Shown here: piece by piece, positions 46,601 through 55,600 of the stretch | Numbering within the stretch: the stretch's first letter is position 1 | Layout of the letters: each line of letters opens with the position of its first letter | Origin: Onthophagus taurus | Taxonomy: Eukaryota > Arthropoda > Insecta > Coleoptera > Scarabaeidae | Assembly: GCF_036711975.1 (NCBI RefSeq) | Contig: NC_091966.1 | Span: 1,371,501-1,435,500 of the forward strand | Direction of reading: 5' to 3' | Length of the DNA: 64,000 nucleotides | Translations under genes and position numbers: made by a program | Notes under the pieces: generated by a model | Told to the model about the DNA's origin: nothing | The model's database searches: none | What the model saw: only the letters and a program-made list of their open reading frames with translations

Positions 46601-49494
46601 CCATAGTTTTGGTTTCCACTGGCTCTTCTTCAAAGCGTCCTCTTCGAATAATTCCATGTAGAAATTAGCTATAACTGGCGATAGTGGAGATCCCATGGCT
46701 GCCCCTTCGAACTGCTCGTAAAATTCTCCTTTCCAGCTAAAATACGTCGACGATAAGCAATACTCCACCAGATTTGGCACGTATTCTGGTAAACCCTCCG
46801 GAATGAGTTTTCGGCGAAGACCCTCTACAGCATCCTTAACTGGTACCCTAGTAAAAAGGGATTCCACATCGAAACTTACCAACATATCCCCAGCCTCCAG
46901 CTTTACACCTTTTACCGATTCCACAAAATGTGTAGAATCCCTAACATACGATTCCGTGTTACCTGTAAAGGGAGACAGAATCTTTGCAAGATGTTTGGCC
47001 AGCTGGTATGTTGGGGAGTTGATGGCGCTGACGATAGGGCGGAGGGGTACGTCTGGTTTGTGAATCTTCGGCGCCTGCACAAACAAACCTTTCTGCTGTT
47101 CTGCTGGAATTCCAGTGGATTTTATCAGTTTCTTCATTTTCCTTACGATTTTGTCTGTGGGGTCCTTCTTTATCTTCCTGTAGGTGGCTGGGTCCAGTAG
47201 GTTCATCATTTTGTCGTCGTATTCTTTCCTGTCCATAACAACGGTGGCATTCCCCTTGTCTGTTGGTAACACGACGATTTCTGATTTTTCTTTTATAGAT
47301 CGGAGTGCCTTCTTTTCACCAACCATCAAGTTGGATTTTGGTGGTTTTGCTAACTTCAATACTCTCGCAACTTCTTGTCGGAGCACAGAGGTTTCGTCTT
47401 TCGTTAGTGGGACATTCGATCTGTTAATGACGATTGTTTCTACTGGTAAACTTACTTTTCTTCTTTTGCGACCGGCGTTCCAGAGATTCAAACTTCTTGA
47501 TGTGTGTGTCACGGGTCTTCTGACATTCGCGATTAGTCTTCTCCATTGTTAGTCTGTCCACTTTGTCCCAGTCTTCTCCGGATATACAATTGGAAAGTGA
47601 GAGGTGGAGTCGTAGTAACTTCTCACTTATTTTTTGTAGATCATTGAAGGTCTTGTGGATTCTTTCTCGTAGCAGTGCTTGTTCTGTCCTAATCAAAATT
47701 CTACGTGCTGCAGCGGAGTCGATGTGGTGCTTCACCTTCAAGAAGGTTGGCGTTACTTTCTTCTCTCTGCATCTTCGTAGAAAGGCCAAACTGCTCAACA
47801 GCTTGCGTTGCAACGTTTCAACGCTGCAACGCAATTGCAGCGTTGTAATTAGCGTTAACTGATTATTAATTAGTTTTTCCGACTTATATATAGTTACCGA
47901 TTTTTGATCTCGTCACTTCGAACCAGTTTCTGAAGAAGGTTGCAACATGGCATCCGAAACGTCAAACCTTTTATTAAAAGACGCACGGCAAAACCCGAAA
48001 GTTTCTAGTTTTAGTTCTAATTTTAGTTTCTTTCAGGAATTCTTAAAATTTTCAAAACACATAAATTTTCCTGGTGAATTATGCGGTGGTTAACGAATAT
48101 TTCCCTTCCTGTGACCTTCTTAATGTCTTGAAATAGCCTTCCCGATACTTCTACCTCCATGCTTGACATTGCTCGTGCTCCATCTGTCGATATACCAATA
48201 ATCTTTTCTAATAAAATTGAAAAATTTTCCAACAGAGTCTAGTTCATCGTACAGGTCTTGGTCGGTTGTAGTTTCTTTCATTGGAATCAGTGAGCACAAT
48301 TCTTCGGTAATATTAAATTTGGTGTCAATACCACGTCAAAATATAGCCAGTTGAGCTGTATCGCTAATATCGCAACTCTCATCAAGTGCCAAAGAACAGT
48401 ATTCGAATTTTGCAATGCGTTCACGAAGCGTTGTTGCTATGTTCTCGGACAAGTCTTCAATTCTCCTTGCAATAGTGAATCTTGATAAACTAATGTTTGA
48501 AATAATATTTATTTTGTCAGTCAAACATTCTTTAATCATCTCTCCATCCGCAAAGGGTTTCATTTTTTTTGCCAGTATTTGACTGACAACAAAACTAGCC
48601 TTCACTGCCGTATTTGATAAAATAGCAATAAGTTTTTCTCCATTTGATTAAACTTATCTATCCGAAGTTGTCCTGTTAAGTTTTTATATTGTTGTTCATG
48701 TTTTGTGTCGTAATGCCTTTTTATGTTATATTTCTTTAATGTCGACACAGTCTCTGAGCATATTAAGCATACAGCATCTTAGACGAAACTAAAAACTTTC
48801 TTGAAAATGCCTGTGCTCATCCGCAACCTTTCGTTTTTTTGTTTGCTTTTCCGACATGCTATTATGGATTAAAAATTTGGAACTAACAAAAATTTGTAGG
48901 AAAACTTAATTTTGAATAAAAAAACTCTAATACTACCTTTTTGACTATAATATTGCACTCACGCCTTTCAAGAAACACAAGAATTGCTAAAATTGCTAGT
49001 TAAAAGCATACCAGTCTGACTGATTGTGTGACACGTCACAAAAAATTGTTTAGGTTTAGTATGTACTACCGCGTGTTGCTCATCCCTGTTGTAAACCAAT
49101 ACAAAACTTCCCCAATACTTTCTAAAAAGTAGTTTCATACTTTTTATTGTAGGTATTTACGATTACCCGTTCAGGAAATAGATACAGGAAGGATAATAGA
49201 TACCAGTATTTGCCGAATGGCCGTTTATAAAAACCGAAAAGAACCAAAATCACTTCAAGATGTATTAGAATTTTTAGGTGAAACTAACAAAGATAATGAG
49301 GTGTATCAAAACTGCGAAGTACGAACAGTTGCAACAGGTAAATACATTTACAAATTTAATTTACATTTTTTTTTTAATTTAATTTCGTTATTGTAGGTAT
49401 TTTTGATTGCATTGCAAATACATGGACTTTGTATGCTGATAACCCAAAAACGAGTGAACCACTCGTCGTTTTACCTCTGATCTTAAAATCATAA
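28602..49494 (+). CDS. tan: Tan, N-beta-alanyl-dopamine / carcinine hydrolase
   Basis: Self-processing Ntn-type amide hydrolase (peptidase C45 family) that regenerates dopamine or histamine from beta-alanyl conjugates, acting in cuticle pigmentation and photoreceptor transmitter recycling. Exons: 28602-28685, 38698-38889, 38941-39054, 39736-39970, 40455-40692, 49153-49337, 49397-49494. They join to 1146 nt, 381 residues (Drosophila about 387), with all phases consistent. Landmarks: CIPIIYTRGTHYEVGFDI then GTTFGSMIHDLLEKC, GIADGAKVPFYKLFLLHMDD, SGCSTICVN, YAGHLPGYTMGYNHHGLIFT, KTPRYFITRALLA, and TWTLYADNP near the end. Gly119-Cys120 is the expected autocleavage site and Cys120 the nucleophile. 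Introns 1 (10.0 kb) and 5 (8.5 kb) are hugely enlarged by tandem repeats and transposons; the coding exons are intact. Confidence 0.94.
28686..29830. other. Tan intron 1, 5' part without identified repeats
   Basis: AT-rich intron sequence before the tandem array. No genes, transposon termini or tandem structure were recognised. Regulatory elements could lie here but none is visible by eye. Confidence 0.4.
29880..38620. repeat. 143/287-bp tandem satellite array in tan intron 1
   Basis: About 8.7 kb built from a monomer of about 143 bp with landmarks GAATTTTCTTTTTGTATTTG, TTGCTATAGATGG, GAAATTTGCAAAAA and CAGAAAAACATG. In parts the monomers form a near-identical 287-bp dimer (unit starts 31826, 32113, 32400, 32687, 32974; also around 34514, 36337, 37748, 38035 and 38324). 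Elsewhere more diverged monomers alternate, and larger blocks recur: the GTGCCCCTTATC variant appears at 33364, 35191 and 36727. Open frames of 96-106 codons recur on both strands only because the dimer is stop-poor. The array ends 78 bp before tan exon 2. Confidence 0.95.
39055..39735. other. Tan intron 3, nothing recognised
   Basis: AT-rich intron between splice donor GTAAGT (39055) and acceptor TAG (39733-39735). No element was identified. Confidence 0.4.
39971..40454. other. Tan intron 4, nothing recognised
   Basis: AT-rich intron with donor GTAAGT at 39971 and acceptor TTTTAG ending at 40454. A minus-strand frame at 40027-40380 has no recognisable domain and is discounted. Confidence 0.4.
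40723..42818 (-). mobile_element. 5'-truncated LINE with reverse transcriptase and RNase H (I/LOA/R1-like group)
   Basis: Flanked by the 10-bp duplication AATTATGATA (40713-40722 and 42819-42828). The minus-strand main frame (41126-42757) has FLDIEGAFNNAIPQSLERAA, GCPQGGVLSPLLWSLLVDDL, the catalytic AYADDIVVMV, and a full RNase H domain from ICLYTDGSKTPEGVGVY through FSDSQAALQAL to WVPGHSGVAGNEAADKLARD. A -1/+1 frameshift near 41130-41175 leads to the C-terminal zinc-knuckle region CRLCAEEAETVDHVLCRCP. Upstream of 42757 another frameshift precedes FRPISLTSFLLKTLEK, and then the copy is truncated. It is inserted only 20 bp inside tan intron 5, next to the splice donor. Confidence 0.88.
42829..43175. 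other. Tan intron 5 segment without identified element
   Basis: About 350 bp between the LINE and the MITE; no coding or repeat structure was recognised. Confidence 0.35.
43176..43335. mobile_element. 160-bp Tc1/mariner-type MITE
   Basis: TA flanks at 43174-43175 and 43336-43337. The terminal inverted repeats of about 45 bp start CAGAATGTCCCGTATC and, inward from the right, CAGGTGTCCCGTATC. Both continue ATCCGCATCAGAGCATTATA then CGGTTGTA. No coding capacity. Confidence 0.85.
43640..44900 (+). pseudogene. Degenerate non-LTR retrotransposon reverse transcriptase
   Basis: Plus-strand fragments with stops between them: VDSIYTDFSKAFGRVDHVLL (43770-43820), TSGVPQVHLGPLLFNIYIND (43950-44010), YADDLKIFTRL (about 44043-44075), and later short pieces resembling the conserved C-terminal region. 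The order of RT motifs is correct, but the frame is heavily broken. It is a Jockey-like relic, older than the neighbouring LINE. Confidence 0.7.
45431..48028 (-). mobile_element. Penelope-like retroelement with inverted terminal repeats
   Basis: The 13-mer TCTTTCAGGAATT flanks it (45418-45430 and 48029-48041). Terminal repeats of about 185 bp, 45464-45651 and 47843-48028, are near-identical and inverted relative to each other. Each contains TAATAAAAGGTTTGACGTTT or its complement. The minus-strand protein is an N-terminal region (47834-47424), a reverse transcriptase (47512-46205) with SFDVESLFTRVPV, AMGSPLSPVIANFYMELFEE and catalytic LRYVDDTFVIW, and a GIY-YIG endonuclease (to 45653) with GVYRLSCSCGKVYVGQTGR. 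One frameshift near 47440-47460 and one in-frame TAG at 46205 are the only breaks, so it is fairly young. Confidence 0.92.
47930..47963 (+). ncRNA. Hammerhead-ribozyme-like motif in the Penelope terminal repeat
   Basis: Order of boxes: CTGAAGA, a short stem (GG-TGC with loop, GCA-CC), then CGAAAC and GTC. The sequence before the first box (GTTT) can pair with AAAC after GTC, forming a short stem I. This is the hammerhead arrangement with an almost absent stem III, as described for Penelope-like elements. One box differs from the canonical CTGATGA (A for T), so catalysis is doubtful. The mirror copy in the other terminal repeat lies on the minus strand near 45530-45563. Confidence 0.4.
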
Positions 49495-49534
49495 AAGGAA
49501 TTTTAAGAAAAAATGTGCCTACCTTGAAGTAGTA

Positions 49535-49575
49535 TTTATTTGTATTTAATGTATCAAGTATATGCAAGCAATAAA
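49535..49575. terminator. Overlapping polyadenylation signals of tan (+) and selenoprotein K (-)
   Basis: AATAAA on the plus strand at 49570-49575, 76 bp after the tan stop. AATAAA on the minus strand at 49540-49535, about 105 bp past the SECIS-like structure of selenoprotein K. If both are used, the two convergent transcripts overlap by tens of bases. Confidence 0.5.
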
Positions 49576-49645
49576 TGTAATTAGAATTCAAATTTTGAAT
49601 TATACAAAACAAAACCTTCAACTTTACATAAAATTAAGTAAAAAT

Positions 49646-49749
49646 CCTAATCATGATTAAATAAACACTCAACCTCGGTTAATCCCCTCCTGTTTACCAG
49701 GTTTATGAGAAAAACGTCATTCATTTGAGGTAAATAATCATAGATTAGG
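49646..49749 (-). promoter_or_regulatory. Candidate SECIS element (type II) of selenoprotein K
   Basis: Read on the minus strand, the outer ends pair as CCTAATC(T)ATGATTA with TAATCATGATTAGG (14 bp, one bulge), then CTCAA with TTGAG. Next comes an internal loop with the ATGA quartet (49720-49717) opposite a GA in CCGAGG (49678-49673). An interrupted, GU-containing helix II follows (GTT/AAC, TTTCTC/GAGGGG). The unpaired AAA (49704-49702) lies 12 nt after the quartet, topped by a small CTG/CAG hairpin. This spacing and the extra apical stem match form 2 SECIS elements. It starts about 105 nt after the UGA, within the normal range. Helix II is the weak part. Confidence 0.7.
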
Positions 49750-49817
49750 ACCATGTTTGTTCAATATAAATTTCAATTAAATCAAATTAATTAAAATTTA
49801 TATCAAACAAAAAAATT

Positions 49818-49841
49818 CTCTTAGGTTGTTAAACCTAAGAG
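49818..49841 (-). promoter_or_regulatory. Perfect hairpin just downstream of the selenocysteine UGA
   Basis: CTCTTAGGTT and AACCTAAGAG form a 10-bp perfect stem with a 4-nt loop (minus strand TAAC). It begins 11 nt after the UGA codon and 2 nt after the TAA stop. Position and strength resemble a selenocysteine redefinition element, though it could be fortuitous. Confidence 0.5.
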
Positions 49842-49843
49842 GT

Positions 49844-50313
49844 TTAGCGTGCTCATCCACCTCCAGGCATGGAACAATCTTGGATTGTGGTTATGCGCCC
49901 TATCGTACGAGGTCCTCTAGGACTAAAAAAAAATTTAATCATATTTGTAAATAAACATTTTTAATTTAATTACCCTCTCCCTCCACCGGGATAATCGGGA
50001 CCTCCTCCCCCTCTTGAACCACCACGCGAACCATTTGATGATGACGAAGAAGTATCAAAACCAAATAAAGTTTTAAAGCTAATTTAAAAGTTGAATTATA
50101 AATCTCGAATATCAAACGTATTTAAATAACTTACAAGAAAATCACAAATGCGATTATACCCCAAAAAAATTCGGGGATTCTCCTTAAACTCCATGGTCTT
50201 CCTTCAGCGACTCTACCACCTAATAATTTAAAAATACGATAAAGGAAACAAATTTGAGGTTATGTTTGATGGATTTTCTTAAGTATTGAATAATTACCTT
50301 GTACGTATACCAT
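49844..50313 (-). CDS. SELENOK: Selenoprotein K with in-frame UGA (Sec) near the C-terminus
   Basis: Single-pass ER membrane protein of ER-associated degradation and calcium-linked palmitoylation. Exons: 50298-50313, 50135-50219, 49974-50078, 49844-49922, joining to 285 nt. The product is 94 residues with UGA at codon 92; human SELENOK is also 94 with Sec at 92. Landmarks: MVYVQGGRVAEGRPWSLRRI, membrane segment EFFWGIIAFVIFFFKTLFGF (residues 22-41), a Ser/Gly/Arg/Pro-rich cytosolic tail (SRGGSRGGGGPDYPGGGRG), the conserved IGRI, and the end PGGG-U-AR followed by TAA. A non-Sec reading would end at GGG. A SECIS-like structure follows. A Cys at residue 85 is extra. Convergent with tan, divergent from the ionotropic receptor gene. 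Confidence 0.92.
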
Positions 50314-51047
50314 TTTATTACTAAACTACACCATTTATTATTTTAGGTTTTAATTTTATCGAAATAATAAATTATTTTAATTTATCTTATAAACATTACG
50401 TGGTTTTACAAAATATTGCATCAAATGACAGATAATAATTAATGACTTGTCAGTTTTATCAACTAAAATGAAGTTAGTTAATTATGACAACAATAAAAAT
50501 CCCTAAATTTAAATTTGATTATTAATTAGTATTTGTTCATGACTACCATGTTTGATATTAAAAAAACCTAAATAAATTCCTTTTTTCGTATGATTTAAGC
50601 ATAAATTAATTAATTTTCGTAAAGAAAACGACGTTTCATAAAATTGACATTTAATTTTGACAAATTGTTGTGAAGTTGGTTACAGTTAGTAACATTGAAT
50701 TTGTGTCACATTGACGTTTAAACTTTATTCAACAATTTATTTAAAAAATAAATTTATGGAATCAATTCTAATAGTCGGGGACAAAGTATAGTATTCTACT
50801 CGCATATAATAATCTATTATCTTATTTAAAATATTAATTATACAACATTAACAAATCATTTTATTAATTCATTTAACTAAACATCATTTAAAATTCTTCT
50901 TGAAAATTCATCAAAAGACTTTGAAACGAACGTTTTCCTTTACATTTGCAAATTTTGTTTAACTTAATTTAATATTTAATCTACGACCTATTTTTGCAAA
51001 GATATAAATTCAAATTGTTTCAGAACAACTTTAAATAACATTGTAAA
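50314..51047. promoter_or_regulatory. Divergent upstream region, selenoprotein K / ionotropic receptor
   Basis: 734 bp of AT-rich DNA between opposite-facing start codons. No transposon ends or other genes were seen. Promoter function is inferred from position only. Confidence 0.4.
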
Positions 51048-52016
51048 ATGGAAGTTTACGTAAATCTTTTGGCAAATATAATTGTAACAAATTACTTTTC
51101 AACAACAAAGTGTTTGTACGTTTTTACAGACAGCAAATCAACGTATAAACATTTCGAAAATATTCCTGCAATAATTGTCGATGTCGAATTAATGCGAAAT
51201 AATCCAAATGTTTACACCAAATTTTATTGCGATCATTTTATAATTAATACCGAGAAAGCTAACGAAACGTTTGAGGAAATTGAAAATTTGATTCGTTACG
51301 GAGAGAATCGGTTTCATTTTAGAAGTTATTTAGTTTTACCAACGAGAAATCTTGATAGAAATACCACCTCAATTTTTGAAACGAAAAGTGTTGATTTTGT
51401 CGCGAATATTTTGGCGGTTTTTCCTGATAAATTAAGTAATTCAGATGAAGGAATATTTAACTTATACACACATAAATACGCTGCGTATCACGATTATAAC
51501 CAAGTTTATTTATTGGATAAATGGTTTTCGAAAAATTCGAGTTTTTTATTTGGAAATAATTTATATCCTGATAAATTAAGTAATCAAGGCGGAAGAATTT
51601 TAAGTATTGGAACCATAACTTACAAGCCATATTCAGTAATTGGTAAAAAAATAATTTGATTTAATCAATTTAATACTTTGTTTAATCATTATTTAAGATT
51701 ATTTGGATGGAACAGAATTAAGCGCAGTTTTAGAAGCAGCTTGTAAGTACAACATGACGATTACGGTGACTGATTTTGATGGTGATTGGGGTGATGCTTT
51801 TGAAAATTTTACTGGTGATGGAGTACTGGGAAACTTAGCCAGAGATAAAACTGATATAGGATTTGGTATAGCTTCAAAAAATAATCGTTGGGTTTAAAAA
51901 AATTAATTTTTGTTTTTTAAAGCTTCGCTATTTATGTATTCTTCAACTTATCAGTACCTTGATGTTACAACTCCATTAGTACATACTGGAATAACGGCTT
52001 TAGTTCCATCACCAAA
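51048..52016 (+). CDS. Ionotropic receptor (IR), 5' exons only
   Basis: Variant ionotropic glutamate receptor used in insect chemo-, thermo- or hygrosensation. Exons 51048-51642, 51698-51865 and 51923-52016 join in phase. The N-terminal region is divergent; the ligand-binding S1 half is clear: NLYPDKLSNQGGRILSIGTI, TYKPYSVIDYLDGTELSAVL, TDFDGDWGDAFENFTGDGVL, GNLARDKTDIGFGASLFMYS, YLDVTTPLVHTGITALVPSP. The third exon runs to AA/GTAATT, either a splice donor or, if unspliced, a TAA stop after PSPK. The pore, S2 and membrane segments do not follow before the satellite begins. So the gene either continues past at least 11 kb of satellite or is truncated. I cannot assign an IR subfamily. FPDKLSN-like words occur twice in exon 1. 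Confidence 0.83.
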
Positions 52017-52644
52017 GTAATTAAGAACACGTTATCACAGTAACTCATTGTATTTAGCATTTATCTCTTCTTCGGGGCAGTTTTTAAACAAAATTTATTT
52101 AGGCGAACAAAAAATAATTACAACAAGAATAAAAGAAAAAAATGTATAGACATTCTAAAGTCACGTTATTACCTTACGATGAACGAATTATCTTTAATTA
52201 CATGAAAAAACCCATATTTTTATCTCTAAAAATAAAGCTTGGGGGAAATCTCCAGACTTTTAAAACATTGAAATGTTACTGATATAATCTAAACTACTGG
52301 TGGAACAGATATCCGGCCTATCCGGCCATTTGTTAAAATCGGGCCGTATATCGAATAGTTACCAAATATCCGGCTTTGCCTTATTACTTAGTACTCCACC
52401 AACGACCGGAATTAGTACCTCTTTTAGGTGTTGAACACTGCAGATAATAATCAAGTTCAACCCCAATAGAACTTTTTTCATTGAATACAACTTTATTTAT
52501 ATCAGGTTTGTCATTAGCAACCTCATTGTAATAATCCCAATACGAAATATAAAATCTCTTATTGCAATTTCGTCTAGTTTTCTTCTCTTCGCTTGTAATT
52601 CATCATCACATTCATTACTAACAGAACTGTCGCTGTTATCACTT
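52017..52644. other. IR intron or flank with hAT-like debris
   Basis: From about 52290 to 52640 the composition changes. Minus-strand pieces such as DSDNSDSSVSNECDDELQ followed by KRRKLDEIAI resemble the charged linker of BED-type hAT transposases. A cluster of CCGG-containing words (TATCCGGCCTATCCGGCC) lies near 52310-52325. Ends were not found. Confidence 0.35.
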
Positions 52645-55600
52645 TCGATTATTAATTAAAGTACCCTCTTTCTAATGCAACAAGCCGTTTTAAAAAATCA
52701 CTTTTAGTTTTTGAGAAATAAATTTTTGAAATAATCGATATATTTTTCGATTTTGCAATTTTCGACGATTAAGTTTTAAAAATTCGTATAAAATCCAGTT
52801 TTTGGAATATAACTAAGAAAATTTTCCAAAGTGTCCTCTTTCCAATGAACCAATCCGTTTTGAAAAATAACTTTTAGTTAGTTTAGTTTTGAGAAAACAA
52901 TGTTTGAAGTTTTGATAAAATTTTCGATGTTGCAATTTTCATCAATAATTTTCAAAATTCGCTATAAAATTAATTTCTTGAAGGATCCTTTTCGAAATAT
53001 CACCTATTATTAATTAAAGTATCCTCTTTTTAATACAAAAAGCTGTTTTGAAAAATCACTTTTTGTTCTTGAGAAATAAATTTTTGAAATGATCGATAAT
53101 TTTTTCGAATTTTGCAATTTTCGACGTTTAAGTTTTAAAAATTCGTATAAAATCCATTTCTTGGAATATGAGTATGAAAATTTTCCAAAGTGTTAACAAA
53201 AGTGTCCTCTTTCCAATGAACCAACTCGTTTTTACAAGTAACTTTTAGTTTTTGAGAAAACAATATTTGAAGTTTTGATAAAATTTTCGATGATGCCATT
53301 TTCATCAATAATTTTCAAAATTCACTATAAAATTAATTTCTTGAAGGATCCTTTTGGAAATATCACCTATTATTAATTAAAGTATCCTCTTTTTAATACA
53401 AAAAGCCGTTTTGAAAAATCACTTTTTGTTCTTGAGAAATAAATTTTTGAAATGATCGACAATTTTTTCGAACTTCGCAATTTTCGCCGATTCAGTTTTA
53501 AAAATTCGTATAAAATCCAGGTCTTGGAATATGAGTATGAAAATTTCCCAAAATATTAATAAAAGTGTCCTCTTTCCAATGAACCAACCCGTTTTTAGAA
53601 ATAACTTTTAGTTTTTGAGAAAACAATATTTGAAGTTTTGATAAAATTTTCGATATTGCAATTTTCATCAATAATTTTCAAAATTCGCTATAAAATTAAT
53701 TTCTTGAAGGATCCTTTTCGAAATATCACCTATTATTAATTAAAGTATCCTCTTTTTAATACAAAAAGCCGTTTTGAAAAATCACTTTCAGTTCTTAAGA
53801 AATAAATTTTTGAAATGATCGATAATTTTTTCGAACTTCGCAATTTTCGCCGATTCAGTTTTAAAAATTCGTATAAAATCCAGGTCTTGGAATATGAGTA
53901 TGAAAATTTCCCAAAGTGTTAAAAAAAGTGTCTTCTTTCCAATGAACCAACCCGTTTTTAGAAATAACTTTTACTTTTTGAGAAAACAATATTTGAAGTT
54001 TTGATAAAATTTTCGATGATGCCATTTTCATCAATAATTTTCAAAATTCGCTATAAAATTAATTTCTTGAAGGATCCTTTTGGAAATATCACCTATTATT
54101 AATTAAAGTATCCTCTTTTTAATGCAAAAAGTCGTTTTGAAAAATCACTTTTTGTTCTTGAGAAATAAATTTTTGAAATGATCGACAATTTTTTCGAATT
54201 TTACAATTTTTGCCGATTTAGGTTTAAAAATTCGTATAAAATCCAGTTCTTGGAATATCACTATGAAAATTTCCCAAAGTGTTAACAAAAGTGTCCTCTT
54301 TCCAATGAACCAACCCGTTTTTAAAAATAACTTTTAGTTTTTGAGAAAACAATATTTGAAGTTTTGATAAAATTTTCGATGTTGCAATTTTCATCAATAA
54401 TTTTCAAAATTCGCTATAAAATTAATTTCTTGAAGGATCCTTTTCGAAATATCACCTATTATTAATTAAAGCATCCTCCTTTTAATACAAAAAGCCGTTT
54501 TGAAAAATCACTTTTTGTTCTTGAGAAATAAATTTTTGAAATGATCGACAATTTTTTCGAACTTCGCAATTTTCGCCGATTCAGTTTTAAAAATTCGTAT
54601 AAAATCCAGGTCTTGGAATATAAGTTTGAAAATTTCCTAAAGTGTCCTCTTTCCAATGAACCAACCCGTTTTTAGAAATAACTTTTAGTTTTTGAGAAAA
54701 CAATATTTGAAGTTTTGATAAAATTTTCGATGTTGCAATTTTCATCCATAACTTGCAAAATTTGCTATAAAATTAATTTGTTGAAGGATCCTTTTGGAAA
54801 TATCACCAATTATTAATTAAAGTATGCTCTTCTTAATGGAACAAGCCCTTTTGAAAAAACACTTTCAGTTCTTAAGAAATAAATTTTTGAAATAATCGAC
54901 AATTTTTTCGAATTTTGCAATTTTCGCCGATTAAGTTTTAAAAATTCGTATAAAATCCATTTAATGGAATATGCGTATGAAAATTTACTAAAGTGTTAAC
55001 AAAAGTGTCCTCTTTCCAATGAACCAACCCGTTTTTAGAAATAACTTTTAGTTTTTGAGAAAACAATATTTGAAGTTTTGATAAAATTTTCGATGATGCC
55101 ATTTTCATCAATAATTTTCAAAATTCGCTATAAAATTAATTTCTTGAAGGATCCTTTTGGAAATATCACCAATTATTAATTAAAGTATTCTCTTTTTAAT
55201 GCAAAAAGCCGTTTTGAAAAATCACTTTTTGTTCTTGAGAAATAAATTTTTGAGATAATCGAAAATTTTTTCGAATTTTACAATTTTTGCCGATTTAGGT
55301 TTATAAATTCGTATAAAATCCAGGTCTTGGAATATGAGTATGAAAATTTCCCAAAGTGTTAACAAAAGTGCCCTCTTTCCAATGAACCAACTCGTTTTTA
55401 CAAATAACTTTTAGTTTTTGAGAAAACAATATTTGAAGTTTTGATAAAATTTTCGATGTTGCAATTTTCATCAATAATTTTCAAAATTCGCTATAAAATT
55501 AATTTCTTGAAGGATCCTTTTCGAAATATCACATATTATTAATTAAAGTATCCTCTTTTTAATGCAAAAAGTCGTTTTGAAAAATCACTTTTTGTTCTTG

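Larger units (their letters stand above)
45013..48857 (-). pseudogene. hAT transposase relic (GTF2IRD2/EPM2AIP1-like), split by a Penelope-like element
   Basis: Reading from 48857 downward on the minus strand: MSEKQ start and a BED-like finger with VCLICSETVSTLKKYNIKRH, then MKPFADGEMIKECLTDKINI, KFEYCSLALDESCDISDTAQ, and IIGISTDGARAMSS. After the 2.6-kb insertion (45431-48028) the same protein resumes with IRWLSSGAMLKRIYNLKSEI, then LNDLNVELQGKGQFIHNLYD and ERKLKLWKQHL. Several stops and frameshifts. The continuity across the insertion, plus a 13-bp target duplication, confirms the nesting. Confidence 0.82.

Noticed and set aside
49853-49922. Selenoprotein K simply ending at UGA as a normal stop
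   Set aside because: Possible, but the two codons after UGA then TAA restore the family's exact length and GG-U-x-R ending, and a SECIS-like fold follows. I judge Sec more likely, and list the test.
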